Shown here: in pieces, positions 1 to 12,429 of the stretch
How positions within the stretch are numbered: position 1 is the stretch's first letter
Layout of the letters: every line of letters begins with the position of its first letter
Source: Stictocephala bisonia
Taxonomy: Eukaryota; Arthropoda; Insecta; Hemiptera; Membracidae
Length of the DNA stretch: 64,000 nt
Assembly (NCBI GenBank): GCA_035578905.1
Contig: JAQJVL010002573.1
Span: forward strand, 1-64,000
Direction: 5' to 3'
The notes under the pieces: generated by a model
What the model saw: only the letters and a program-made list of their open reading frames with translations
Told to the model about the DNA's origin: nothing
Databases searched by the model: none
Position numbers and translations under genes: made by a program

Positions 1-406
1 ACGTCTTCACTGTAGTTACTGACCTTTTGGCCGTTTTAAATGTCCTTTTTCGCATCGTGGGACGTCTTGTGGAGGAAATCTGAAAAATCTTATACCTCAT
101 TTTAAAGGTCCTTGTTAGAGAAACACGTTGCCTCAACCCTGAATGAAAAAGGTATATTCGTTTGGAAATAACAGCCAATTTTAGTTCAGCCACATTGGAA
201 CTTTGAGAGGCCACTTTCCAAACGAATAGTCCTTTTTCAGTCGGGGCTGTGGCAACGTGTTCCTCTAACAATGACCTTTGAAACGATGTATAAGTCGGCC
301 TATGCTTACATTAAGATTTTTTACATTTCATCCACAGGACGTCCTACCAAAGCGAAAAAAGACAGTTAAGATTGCCAAAAAGTCAGTAACTACAATGAGG
401 ACGTAA
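1..406. mobile_element. Palindromic (foldback) MITE-like element
   Basis: The first ~190 bases are nearly repeated in reverse complement by the last ~195. The left end begins ACGTCTTCACTGTAGTTACT and the right end reads AGTAACTACAATGAGGACGT. Matching inner segments include the AACACGTTGCC / GGCAACGTGTT pair and CGTTTGGAAA / TTTCCAAACG, so pairing continues almost to the centre near 203. It has no open frame. Because it starts at base 1, it could extend beyond the window, so the left end and any target-site duplication cannot be judged. A non-autonomous DNA transposon is the likeliest reading; the superfamily is unassigned. Confidence 0.75.
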
Positions 407-840
407 TCCTAGAGTTTCATTGTTCAGTGTTTATTAATATTATATCGTAAAATATTAAGCAGGTTCCAGACTTTTTGAACACACAGTATAATCAATATCA
501 ATTTACGTTTATGTAAAGCCGAGTGGGTAAATACGTATATGGGTGGGACGGTGTGGCAATACCACCGTACGTGTAGTGGGTAGGTGGGTGGATTAGCATA
601 TAGGGTACATTTTATGCTAATAATGTAGTATATATGCTTATAGTTATAATTTTATGTAAATTAAGTTACATACCAACTAGTTACATATTTAGCTGCAGGT
701 AACTTATGGAAATATGGAACACTAAGATTAAATTTATGTAACGTAAAATTGTTAAAATTATTTCAATTTTAAAAAATAACCAGGATTTAATAATTCTTAT
801 AAGTTTAATACTAACAAATAAAAAATAACAACACTTGAAA
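407..840. other. Non-coding AT-rich stretch
   Basis: No gene recognised. It contains a G-rich patch of GGGTGGG-like runs at about 525-600. A C-rich patch with CCACCCACCCACCC-like runs lies at about 4925-5000. They may be related in inverted orientation, but I could align only the G/C runs. Confidence 0.4.
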
Positions 841-869
841 ACCTGCTTTCACAAGTGTTATAAAAATGC

Positions 870-1030
870 AGCTGAAACCTGCCGCTTATAAAAAGGGCCA
901 TCCACTAGCACAATAATGAGATCGTTACTATTAAAGGCCTTCATAAAGATTATGGCTTGTCTTGGGAATGTAAACCTGACAAGTTTTCAATATTCGTCAA
1001 TGTTCCACCTTTGTATATCTTTTAATAGGA
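870..1030 (+). pseudogene. Third copy of block 8 (exon-like fragment)
   Basis: About 110 bases here match 21370-21475 (same strand) and 29085-29190 (opposite strand). The common core is AATAATGAGATCGTTACTAT. In one frame it reads NNEIVTIKGLHKDYGLSWEC and stays open to a TAA near 1026. The one Gly codon that differs among the three copies (GGC, GGT, GGG) changes only at its third base, which favours this frame. A TAG lies just upstream of the core in this copy and in the 21.4 kb copy. The protein is not recognised. It may be an exon of a third, more diverged gene copy extending left, or a stray dispersed repeat. Confidence 0.45.
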
Positions 1031-1039
1031 AAAAATTAA

Positions 1040-2800
1040 TGATCGATTGAAAACAAAATGAAAGTGTATTTTTTTATAAACCATATATTAACAAATCACT
1101 AAAGCAACATAAAGATATTGTAAAATAAAATCACATTCAAAATATAATTAATTTTGATAAACAAAATTATACATTTAGGACTTATTTTGTAAAAAAACCA
1201 TTTTCATATTAACCTTGAAATTATTCAGTTTAATGGTTTACAGTTTTAAAGTCAATGAAGAAGGAGGCACAGAAAAATAACTAATTAAAGATATATTATG
1301 CCATAATGGAATTATTTTCCACTGGAGGAACACTTTTAAACTACACCAGTTGCAATTTTTCTACGTCCATGGCTAAACAAGTAAATAGACTTCACTGATT
1401 AATAATTTTTTCCCTGTCAAATGTGAAATAATTTACCATCCCCCTTTTATTTTCAGATTGAGCAACAATATTAGATTGATTTCCGTGAAGGTTCTCTCTT
1501 TGAACTTGAATTTCTATTAAAAAAAAAACATGTTATCCTATAACCAGTAACCTAATCAAATAATATAAGATAAAAGGCAACTACCGTTTTCCTGACTCTT
1601 GAGATCTATCTGATTTGACAGCTTCGTGACACACACAAAACGCATAGGCCCTATATACGAGAGTAGCTAATTGTATGATCTAATAATTTTGCGTCACATA
1701 AACAGCTAACGAGTATACAATTTTAGAAATTTTACAAGCAATATTTATTTACCATTTTAAAGGTGCAAACAAATGAGTTCATGTAAATCTTTGTATTTTA
1801 ATGTACTATATACCGCATAGTAACAAGCTACAAACAATCTAAACTTAAATATGCCTGAAGCAATGGCTCTTGTAATCAATACACCAAGTGCCATTGTCTG
1901 TTTGGTGTCAACCTTAAGTTGAGAAAACAATACCACCTCTCTAATTACAACGAACCATATAATTATCTAATAAATGTAACTTTTGCAGAAAAAAAGTCTA
2001 ATATGAACTCTTGTAAACAAAATTATAAAGATTTTGCATATCTCAAAACTATTCTTTATGCGTAACATCAATGATTCATAAAGTTGTATGTGTTGTGAAA
2101 TTTTATATATCCCCTGTTATTTAATTTAAAAAGCATGTTCTTATCTCTATTGATATTACTATATTATAATTTTAGTAATTTTATGTGTTTATTTGTGGTA
2201 GTCTTGATATGGTAGTAATAGTTAATAAAAATTACTTTAAGTATAAGAGAAATATATTTGTTTAAAAATTACTATCAAAATTGGTGTCCTTTGGAAAACT
2301 TTATAAAAAAAGGAGCCCACAGTTGTTAGAGAGCCTAATACCAAGTTGTATTATTGGTTATGAGTTAGCATTGTTTTAGAATCTGTTTTAGTGTACATTT
2401 TACAGGATAATTATTAATACACTCGTATTACTATTATTTAAAAACTTCGTAAAGTTCTTTGATGTTAAATATTTTATGTGCCCTCATACTTTATGAAACA
2501 AATTGATATATTGAGAGACAATCATTTGTGAATTTCAGTTTATGCTGGTTCAAAAACTATCTAAGAGATTGGTAAATATCATACATGACATGGCAGAATT
2601 TTAGAGACACTTCGTCATTTAAATAACACTGGGTTGACAAATATGACGTGTCGTGTTGGAGATGTTGTACTGATTCTATGAAACAAACTGATAAAATACT
2701 AATTTACTCAATGTTTCATAATATTACAATGTCCACCAAATATATTATTATATTTTTTATCAAACATATTTTTTTTTTTTATTTCAATTGCCCATTGTGT
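1040..2800. other. AT-rich intergenic or intronic DNA
   Basis: No open frame, RNA gene or repeat array that I can support. Only homopolymer runs and short AT-rich words are visible. Confidence 0.45.
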
Positions 2801-2808
2801 TCTTTTTA

Positions 2809-2875
2809 GGTGGTATCGGCTGGTGTTCATCTAGTGGGAGGTGTTGGTGTCAAGACACTGCGAACATTGAGATCT
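2809..2875 (+). CDS. Candidate exon (weak)
   Basis: A good 3' splice site (pyrimidine-rich, ending CTTTTTAG) precedes a 66-base stretch that is richer in GC than its surroundings. Its first frame is open and begins VVSAGVHLVGGVGVKTLRTL. A possible donor, GTAAAA, follows near 2875. No match was found in the duplicated gene copies, so coding status rests on splice signals and composition alone. Confidence 0.25.
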
Positions 2876-2983
2876 GTAAAAGGGGATCAACATTGTAACA
2901 ATAAAACAATATTACTTAACAAATCAAATATTGTATTTATTTGTTTTTCATTAACTAAATGTTTCCTCTTTCTTCCTTTTTAG

Positions 2984-3027
2984 GATGATGAAAATGAAAA
3001 TATATTCACTATATGTACCGTATAATG
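2984..3027 (+). CDS. Candidate terminal exon (weak)
   Basis: A strong acceptor (CTTTCTTCCTTTTTAG) is followed by 13 codons reading DDENENIFTICTV and a TAA. The words loosely resemble the NED..GFIHVTYYT part of the terminal exon at 22891-23086, which would fit a third gene copy whose block 8 is at 0.9 kb. The resemblance is short and could be chance. Confidence 0.22.
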
Positions 3028-3039
3028 GCTCAGGAATAC

Positions 3040-6000
3040 AATGGTTTACCTGTGAGCAGAGAATGTATAATAGGTGAGGGTTTGTCAATTACATGAATTT
3101 AAAAACGTCATAGTATTCTGACACCATTTATACAAGCCATCAAATTGTTTCAAAATTCAAGTATATGTATTCGAAAAAAAATATTGGGTGAAGCAAATTA
3201 CCATACTATGAACATATATTTGTCAAATCAAACAATTATAATGGTTCATTATTGTTTCATAATACATAAGGGATCTAACTGAGGATTCTATTAGGCTCCA
3301 TATCTGGATTCGTAGGTTGAAAAAATGGACACGTTACTTTAAAATCTACCCTATTATAAAATAATAAAATGATTATATGGTTTGTGATCCCACAATCAAA
3401 TTAAATTTGTAACAGAAACTAAAGCATGTAAATAAACTGAACTAAAGGATCCCCACCAATATATGAATTGTCAAGTGTATTCATTTTGTTTCAATATAGT
3501 AGTAAATTACAAGTATATGCTTGGTGAGTAAAGATTACATTAAAAACCTTTCTATTTTATGGTTATAATTGAAATACAGTAGCTATGTTATTAGGTGTGT
3601 TAATTGAGCCCTACAATGTAATCTTACTCATTAGCTCGCACCAACCTGCTGAATTTCACTAAGCCAATTAGTGGGTCCAATTATTATCAGCATGATCAGT
3701 TTAGTTTGTTTAATTCATAAGCTAATTACAACGTTGATTCTAAATAATCAATACTATCTGACAATTAAGAATAAAACAAGTATACTTTCAATACTCAATA
3801 CAATTATGTTACATGCAATACAAACTACACATGGACGAAACATGTCATTGTAATTAGTATATGTATTTACATTCTTTATTTATAGAATACTTTTTAGGGG
3901 TTTCATAAGACATAAGACGTTTATTTCCATTTAAATACATTTAGTACATAGGAATTGTCAATAATACAGTAATTTAAAGAAAATAAAATTATTTACAATA
4001 TATTAATAGTCTGGATATCATTCTAATAATTATAGCTAGTTATCATATTATTTAAGTTAAATTAGTGGCCCCACCACAGCATTGAGGAATTCGTCAATTG
4101 AATAATAAGCATTATCACACAACAGCCTCTTGACCATTTTTAAAAATGTTTGACCAAATTTTGTATTTTTACTATACACAACTTATTCATTATTTTACAA
4201 GTTCTATAATAAGTTGATCGTTCAAATTTACTGGTTGTGTGAAGTGGATATGTTATGAAATTCTGCCTCGTAATATGATTATAAGGATTTTTTAATTTAT
4301 TTCTGTTTTTAACAAAATATTTAGACATTTAAAAAATATATAAGCTTGGAGGTGCTATAATTTTACCAGAAATAAAAAAGGTCTGCAATGAGATCTGAAT
4401 GGTTGCCTGAATAATATCCTTATTGCTTTCTTTTGAATTTTAAAAATTCGGCCAAAACTCTCTGCTCCCGTGCTGCCTCATACGAGTAATCCATAGCCAA
4501 TTAAACTTAGAAAATTTGAAAAATATACGGTTTTCATAACATTATCAGAAACAGAATTTGAAAGAACTTTCAAAGATAAACGAACAGAATTTAGTCTTTT
4601 AGCCAAACAATTAATGTGCGTATTGTAAGATAAGTTTGAATCTAAAGTTAGTAAATTAATTTTGTTTAAGTAAAACCAACTGTTTCGACTGACAAGTTAC
4701 AAAAAACATTAAAAAATTAAGTCAAAATCACGTATACTAATTAAAACGACCCATTAAGAAACAGTATTACTAAAAGAAAACGTTTCCTAAAAATTCACCT
4801 CTCATATTCAGCCATATCTTTTCGATTGACGTATTATGAATTATTAATGAATAATAATAATAATAATACTAAAAAGATTTACTTAGTTAGTACAGGGCTC
4901 CGATGCCACTTTATTTGTAGTTAGTCATTACCACGGTACCTGTATGGGTGAGTGTGTGGCTCATTCCAATGACTATGATCCACCCACCCACCCACCCTGA
5001 GGTCACATACAAGTAACTCTGTTTATAGTTTTAATAATGAGACAATAATGTTTATAGTATCGTTATTGTCTTTTTGTGATGTTTTAAATTAGGTTTAAAT
5101 TATTAATTGAGGTGATCTACAAAAAAAAGTATAATATTAAAATAAAATTGGTTATAATTTCTATGTTTCGTAAAACAAAAACTGGACTTTATAAATTTTA
5201 GTTTAAGCTAATATTTACGTCACAAGCTATTAGTTTTCGTATTGACAACTAATTCACATATATTTATAAATAAATAGTTTTTACATTCAATAACTAAATG
5301 AATTTAAAAACACAATTTTTCAATAGCTATATTATATTATCATAATAGTTAACACAACATTTATAAAAAAAAAGGAAAAAATGAGCACAATAAGACATAT
5401 ATAAACAGAATTACTCTTTTTGCGACACTGATCTTAAAAAGACTAATACTACGAAATTTAAAATTAGCTTGTATGTTTTTATAAATTCTCTCCAGGAAAC
5501 GAAGCATTCTCAAATTCACAACCAAGTAAATTGAATTACATAATTGAAACTTGGTAGTAGTATGAAGTATTACGTTTGACATGCAGAACAAGCATTTGAA
5601 AATAAATTACCCACCATAACATCACTGTCAGAGCGTATTGTGGTTTTAATTAATTTAAACACAGCTTGCAGCTTTAAATTTAAAGTTGTAGTTTTAGTTA
5701 ACTTATAACACAACATAACACATAGTTTACATATATTATACTACCAAGATATTTAGTTTTCTTAACGGTTTTGTTATAACTGTGGTAAGTCATTATTATT
5801 GCGCAATATTAAACTTGTGTCTGGATGTTTAGAGTATTTTTTAGGATACTATATGTGAAAGCATTTACATATGTCAGGAGTAACACTAAATAGGTGTACG
5901 TGTTTTCAGAATATTTGTGTGGTTATGGACACATTAGAAATATATAGTTTGCCACAAGATTTAAACGCTTGGGAATAATTAGTAGAGCTTAAAAGTTTAA

Positions 6001-7080
6001 ATTAAAGCTTTTAAGCTAATATTTTGTTCTGAAGTTTTATTTTTCTTCCCAAACCCAACCCAATCACCTCTTCTTAAAGTGTACTAATATAATATTTCTT
6101 TTATTAATTACTTTAGTGTAGAGAAATCTAAATAGACATTAACTGTATAGATTCTAGAGAAGTGTTAAAAATATACGATCCGTTTATTTATAAAAATAGA
6201 TGAGAGCAGCAGGAATTTTATTGAATTAATATAATATTTTTGGAATCCTTTGTATTAAATAAAAATATATAGTATGTTATTTATAAGTGATTTGAGACGT
6301 TTGTCATTACAATTATTATATGATTATTATTTTTTACACTTATTATTTAATTAGTAATTACACATCCTCTATTCATTTTAAATTATTTTGGTTTTTACAA
6401 TGATAAGTAACCTACAGAATGTTTAGTGTATAATAAACACAAAATATGTAATGTACAGCTTAAATATATTTTTTTATTATTTATTTATTTTTAATAAACA
6501 AATTATTTACCAGGAGTTATTAAAATTATATAAATGAATAAGAAAGAACAGTGAAACTGGGTATTAATATTGTTTCTAATACTAAACTTAAATATTATTA
6601 TTTTGTTCTAACAAAGTCAAGGACTGCGCTTAATTTATGTTTCTTATTATATTATCGTATTTAAAAATAAAAATTTTAAAGTTTACTGTGGGTATGTAAC
6701 TTTGTACATTTTATTTTTTATTTATTTTTTTTAAATTCATTCGCCAGTTCAAATGGGCCTGCAGGCCCATTATTGCCACTTATTTTCCATTCTTCGAAAT
6801 AAAAAAACAAAGTTAACTACTGCATATTTTTAGCTATATGACTTGTATTCATACCACCACTAAATAATGCTAGTCATGTACTATTTCCTGATTATTATCA
6901 TAGTTATACTTATATTTTAAATAACATATACATTCCCGTGGAAATAACAAATGTATAACTTTAACATCTTCATACCCAAAAATTAAAAAAGACGTAATAA
7001 CTCATACCCTCAAAAGACGCAGAGCTATTAATGTCTCTGGTATGGTGATCAGCAGTTGAGAATGGAGTACAAGATTCATT
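3040..7080. other. AT-rich DNA without recognised genes
   Basis: No supported gene. The stretch includes an AAT microsatellite at about 4848-4870, the C-rich patch near 4980-4997, and long A/T tracts. The short open frames at 3671, 4140 and 5361 are low-complexity AT translations with no domain and no splice or homology support. Confidence 0.45.
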
Positions 7081-7340
7081 GAGCCATAAAATCCAACTTT
7101 ATGGTCCTTTCACACTTTTATACGTTCTGGGTTAAGGCTTATTCTGCATAAGAGGTGGTTATATTGATTTATTATTTAATTTCAACAATCTAAAATTGAT
7201 TTCAATGTACTAGGTATACGGGGTGTCACAAAACAGCTTAGGGCCAGCTACAGGACGTGGTTATATATAAGCGGAGAGGCAACAATCAGATGGAGCAATT
7301 ATATGACCATGGGTAACTCACATGAGCAGTAACTGTAGGA

Positions 7341-7529
7341 TTGTTCAGGAGGCCCAGAATAAAAAAAAGACTTTTTCAACGATCCCTTGTTTACGGTGGT
7401 CCGAAATTTTACAATTTACTTTCAGCAGAGATTAAAAGCTGTAACACAGTTAGAACCTTTTTGAAATGGCTTAAACTATGGTTTCTCAATACTAACTCCT
7501 TGAACTTTTTGTTGCAGTTTATTGGATGA
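7341..7529 (+). pseudogene. C-terminal remnant of non-LTR reverse transcriptase
   Basis: A 62-residue open remnant. The segment RRPRIKKRLFQRSLVYGGPK resembles the end of jockey/CR1-type ORF2 proteins, downstream of the reverse-transcriptase and thumb regions. The catalytic motifs are absent. The second tandem unit holds the same region (about 8276-8430) with substitutions and indels that disturb the frame. Confidence 0.55.
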
Positions 7530-7589
7530 AAAATAATATTTCAAATTGCAGACTGAAAAATAAATTAGTTATTTCATTAATACAATGTT

Positions 7590-7591
<2 letters not shown>

Positions 7592-7634
<43 letters not shown>
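7592..7634. repeat. TA microsatellite
   Basis: An uninterrupted AT dinucleotide run in the 3' tail of tandem unit 1. Its counterpart in unit 2 is at 8526-8578. Confidence 0.95.
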
Positions 7635-7638
<4 letters not shown>

Positions 7639-8024
7639 AACAAAAGTGTATTTGTTCAGTTAAAACATTATCAATTATTAGTAAATATCACTATAAAATA
7701 TGTTTTAGTTTTGAGCAAGTACGCTAGTTTATAACAGTAGAAGTAAGAACATATGACTACACTGCAGTGGGCCAGTAAAAGCTAAGAGATAAGATTGTGA
7801 CTCTTTGTATTGTTAGTTTATCTGTTAGGACTGCCAACCACCAGTACAGGAGAGGTGATTGTAGTATTCCTGAAAATATTGTAATACTTGATTTTGTATC
7901 TGTTTTGTGGTTATAGTGATACATACGAAAACAAATCGAAAATGTTCAGTGACATTGTTATCACTTCAGCTTATTTTAACCGTAATCCACCATTTTAGTT
8001 TTTTTTTTTTTTAGCCAACATTAT

Positions 8025-8518
8025 GGCCCTTTCACACTTTTATACGTTCTGGGTTAAGGCTTATTCTGCATAAGAGGTGGTTATATTGATTTATTATTTA
8101 ATTTCAACAATCTAAAATTTATTTGAATTTACTAGAAGTACAGGGTGTCAGAAAAAAGCTCAGCGCCAGCTATAGGACGTGGTTATATATAAGCGGAGTG
8201 GCAACAATCAGACGGAGCAATTATATGGCCTTGGGTAACTCACAAGAGCAGTATCTGTAGGATTGTTCAGGAGGCCCAAAATAAAAATTACTGTTTTTCA
8301 ACGATCCCTTGTTTACATTGGCCCGAAATTTTACAGTTTACTTCCAGCATATATCAAAAACTGTAACACAGTTGGAACCATTTTGAAATTGCTTAAACTA
8401 TGGCTTCTCAATACTGACTCTTTGGACTTTTTGTAGCAGCTAAGTACTGTAGATGAAAAATAATATTTCAAACTGCAAACTGAAAATAAATTAGTTATTT
8501 AATTTAAATTGTTAATAC

Positions 8519-8584
<66 letters not shown>

Positions 8585-8960
8585 TTTTATTATTGTAAAA
8601 CATAAGTATATTTGTTTAGTTAAAATGTTATCAATTAGTAATAAATATCACTATAGTAATATGTTTTAGTTTTGAGCAAGTACGCTAGTTTATAAGAGTA
8701 TAAGTAAGGACATCCACTGCAGTGGTCCAGTAGAAGCTAAGAGATAAGATTGGGACTCTTTGTATTGTTAGTTTATTTGTTAGGACTGCCAACCACCAGT
8801 ACAGAAGAGGTGGTTCTAGTATTCCTGAAAATATTGTAATATTTGATTTTGTATCTGCTTTGTGGAATAAATCCATTTTCATCTTTACATACAAAAACGA
8901 ATCGAAAATGATCGGTGAAATTTTTTTTATTTCAGCTTATTTTAACCGTAATACACCATT
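8025..8960 (+). mobile_element. Tandem unit 2 with non-LTR retrotransposon 3' end
   Basis: Direct repeat of 7085-8024, in the same order and orientation: the shared start, the GGGTGTCA...CAGC..GGACGTGGTTATATATAAG segment, the reverse-transcriptase C-terminal remnant, a TA microsatellite (8526-8578), then a segment ending TTCAGCTTATTTTAACCGTAAT. Divergence between the units is scattered, so the tandem event is not recent. Confidence 0.6.
8526..8578. repeat. TA microsatellite
   Basis: AT dinucleotide run in tandem unit 2, longer than the equivalent tract of unit 1. Confidence 0.95.
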
Positions 8961-10040
8961 TTATTTATTTTTTTTTTCACAAAAACGTTGATCTTTCAAA
9001 ACCTCTAAATATATTTATGAAACTTGGTAGACGCTTTAATACTATCAAAACAGTCTAAAATTATCAAAACAGCGGAATTTTTTATTTTTTTACGTAAAAT
9101 TACACGTAAACGAGTAAATAAAGAGAAAAAGTGTATAGTACAAATACTTTATATACTTCCATGACTAATTCAACAATACCTTTTTCATTAAAATCTGTAC
9201 AAATAAGATAGTTGTGGTTAATTTAGTTTGTATAAGTAAATATAATAGGTTGCAGAGTTTGTTAATATTGAAATAAACGAGTATAAAGTCAGCTGTTTAG
9301 TTTGGTAATAGTTTATCAGCTGTCTTAATTGAACTTTAAACAATTGTAATGGAATTGGATAGTTGTACTTACCCACAGATATTACCACAACAGTAAAATT
9401 CATTTGACATTTAATGACACTGGTAAACGAATATACTAAAACAAGAACCGTGATATTAACATTTTCTGTTGATACTATTCATACTAAAGTAATATCTGTG
9501 GGTATGCACAACTATTCAATTCCATAAATTTGTTTACAGTTCAATTAAGACAGCTGATAAATTATTACCAAACTAAACAGCTGACTTTATACTCTTTTAT
9601 TTCAATATTAACAAACTCTGTAACCTATTATATTTCCTTTTACAAACTAAATTAACCACAACAATCTTATTTGTACAGATTTTAATGAAAAAGGTATTGT
9701 TGAATTAGTCATGGAAATATATAAAACATTTGTATTATACACTTTTTCCCTTTATTTACTCGTTTACGTGTAGTTTTATTTTTAAAAAATAAATAATTCC
9801 GCCTTTTTGAAAGTTGTAAACTTAAAAGAAAACCCATATTTTTAAATTGTAGGTAATTAAAGTATTAAGGCATCTACCAAGATCATACAAATATGTTTAG
9901 TTTTTTTTAATATCAACTTTTTTAAAGTTTTGCGGATTATGGATAAAATAAGCTAAAATCATAAAAATGTCACCGAATATTTTTGATTTGTTTTCATATG
10001 TATAACCACGTTTTGTAGATGGAGCTAAGCTTTTTTGACA
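8880..10040. repeat. 1.1 kb palindrome with 0.5 kb arms
   Basis: About 8880-9390 is repeated in inverted orientation at 9495-10040 around a ~105 base loop. The inner ~330 bases of each arm match best; examples are AACTAAACAGCTGACTTTAT at 9572 against its complement near 9285, and the paired ATCTGTGGGTA/TACCCACAGAT words next to the loop. The outer part of the right arm is an inverted copy of the flanks of the tandem retroelement units, but it lacks their ~0.7 kb reverse-transcriptase core. No open frame is convincing: the small frame at 9218-9403 lies inside the arm. Either a foldback element or an inverted duplication. Confidence 0.7.
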
Positions 10041-10606
10041 CAGCTTTACCTGTAGTTAATATTATGTTATTTTCATTACAATCAAACATATTATTTTTTA
10101 AATAATATCTTTATTTGTTCCTTTCTCAAATCTGTTAACGGATTCTTTAAAAATACAAATACAATTATAATTTAATTATTAAATATAATTACTAAATATA
10201 ATGGTTAAACTGAGTTATACGTGTTAAACTATTTGGTTAAAAATTACTATACATCTCAGCTATTAAAATATAAAACACAAATAATAAATTGTTTAAGCTT
10301 CTTAGACAGTTATCAATGCTTTGCTTGTTTAGAATCAGATTAGTTCCATTTTTTTAAATATGTTTTTTAATTATTTTTAATTTCTTTTAATTAATAACAC
10401 ATCAACAATTTTTAATTATCATTCACTAGGCATTAAATGTAGGATTTAAAAAAAAAATTAACAGGTCTTTATGCTAAAAACGTATTATATAAGTGTTTTA
10501 TAATGCTGAACATTGTTTTTAAAGACAATCCCTCAAGGTTTATAACATTTTAAAGTAGTACAGAGCAGAATAGCATTTGTTAAATCATGATTTTAAGTTC
10601 TCTAAG

Positions 10607-10779
10607 CTCTCTGGTATGTCCATATTTTCATCCCCACTAGAAACAACTTACCACTGACGAGAGAATTGTCAGGAATACTCAAGTACCCTCTCCGGTTTCA
10701 AAGTCCATGTAATTTATGTTCCTTTCCTTACTGTAAGCCTTTGTTGTATGATAAGTGGTTTCATACCAACCAGGCTGTG
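10607..10779 (+). CDS. Block 1, exon of copy A
   Basis: Open frame containing PLTRELSGILKYPLRFQSPC, then CSFPYCKPLLYDKW. It is preceded by TTCTCTAAG (acceptor) and 91% identical to 49448-49620 on the other strand. About 16 differences separate the copies. In this frame some 8 fall at codon position 1, 7 at position 3 and only 1 at position 2, the pattern of purifying selection on a protein. The reverse strand of the same triplets contains stops. A CxxCxxxxC cysteine cluster is notable. Function unknown. Confidence 0.6.
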
Positions 10780-12240
10780 TGTTTAGAATATTATTTTATT
10801 TACTTACTCTTTAAAATATGATTATTTAATGAGATGAAAAAGAAGATATTATTATATCCAATTATGAGTAGCATGTACATAACATATTTTGAGATTGTCT
10901 TCAAACCCAAAAGAGAAATATTTGATGCATTCATAGTTCTTGAATACCAATCAGTAATGTATATAACATACCAGGGACACTTTTTGTTAATTTACTACCA
11001 TACCTGTTTTATCGCAATTGCGGTTAGGTTTAGTTAGGCTAGGTCAGGTTAGGTTAGGTTAGTTGATAAAAATATAGTAAATCCAACGATTGACCTACAG
11101 CCGAACACGCTCTCCGTGTGTTAGTTATTGTAAAGCGATAAGATAAGCCAGCAGTATCGGATTCCTAATGGATAAAGATACCAGAGTGGACGTAAAAATG
11201 ATTGAATAATCTATTGTATTAAATTTTTCATTTTCGTTCAGTCTTGGACTTTATTCTCCATGTTGCTCACAACATAAGCTGAATTTCAAAAATCTACATT
11301 TTTTTCACAAACTTGACCTCAATATTAAAGATAAAGAATGTAATCTCTGAAATATCTAACGAGACCATCAATGACTGCTGTAGATCTTGACTACAAGGCG
11401 AGCATCCGTAAAGTAAATCCAACCTCTCTTTCATGTTTTCCACATATCATGTTTCATGTTTGAGGGTGAAATGAACTCCTGGGACCCTTTTAATAAAAAA
11501 AGGGTAGATATGTCAGGCCATAAATTTCACAATAACTGCTAAAAAGATATTCTATCAATTGAAAATATGAAAAGAAATATATTTTGTATTTACAGCTGAG
11601 TTCAAAACGAATTTTACTTCACTATGTTAAAGTAGTTCAATGTAAGACTGTTGAAGGATCAATACCCGTAAATAATATTTAATGGACTGTTTTAAGTGTC
11701 CTGGCCTTATATTTGTAGGAGTATCTTATAGTTTCTTCTAATAGCCTTTTAGAATGAGTTTCCATATTAGCTTAGTTTTATCAGCCATAACTAATGGATG
11801 ATATAAACTTACCAAAACTGCAATATTCAAACATCTGCAGCAAATGTACCTGCAACAATAAACATTATCTTACGGAAATTCTATCAAGTAAATAAGACTA
11901 TCATTATATTATTGACAGAATGTCACTCAGAGTATTATTTTTAAATCATAGCATACTAAAATGTTTGAAACATTTAAGCAATGAAGTAAAATGTTGTAAA
12001 AAAAAAACATTATAAGTAGGAAATCCATATAATTACATTTGTCACTAAATATCACACCAGTAAAAGAAAAAAAATAATAATTGTACTAACATTAACACAA
12101 ACATTTAACTAACATTCCTTTACAACAAAATGGTAACTGTCTTTTATCATATACACACATTTCAATTAGTACTATGTCTTTGAATAATTTTGAATACGTC
12201 TTCAAAATTTTTAAATGCTTGTTGACAAATATAACATTAA
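10780..12240. other. Intron-like DNA between blocks 1 and 2
   Basis: Contains a TTAGG-type tract at about 11022-11062, otherwise AT-rich sequence. The short open frames at 10834 and 12244 (minus) overlap introns or the flank of block 2 and have no support. Confidence 0.4.
11022..11062. repeat. Interstitial TTAGG-like tract
   Basis: A degenerate run of GGTTA/TTAGG units. TTAGG is the common insect telomeric repeat (established knowledge); here it is a short internal tract. Confidence 0.7.
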
Positions 12241-12429
12241 TTATTATTGAAGACCCAATTGATTACAGGAATCTATATTTGTGGAACTGTCCCTAGCACC
12301 CTGATGTAATACTTTTAAAAATATTTGTTTCATTTTATGGTAAGTTATAAAAATAAACGTCAAGTAAAGCAAGACTGTCAAGATTATTGGCTGTCCAAAT
12401 AAAAAAAATGCCCACATTTCTACGTGTAG

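Larger units (their letters stand above)
7085..8024 (+). mobile_element. Tandem unit 1 with non-LTR retrotransposon 3' end
   Basis: First of two direct ~940 bp repeats sharing the start TTTCACACTTTTATACGTTC and about 85-90% of the following sequence by eye. Inside, 7341-7529 encodes 62 residues. Its FQRSLVYGGPKFYNLLSAEI segment followed by a charged LKWLKLWFLN tail matches the usual C-terminus of jockey/CR1-like reverse transcriptases (family knowledge), where an SxxYxGxKLYN motif closes the ORF. A 3' untranslated tail and a TA microsatellite (7592-7634) follow. It is 5'-truncated and lacks any polymerase core. Confidence 0.6.
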
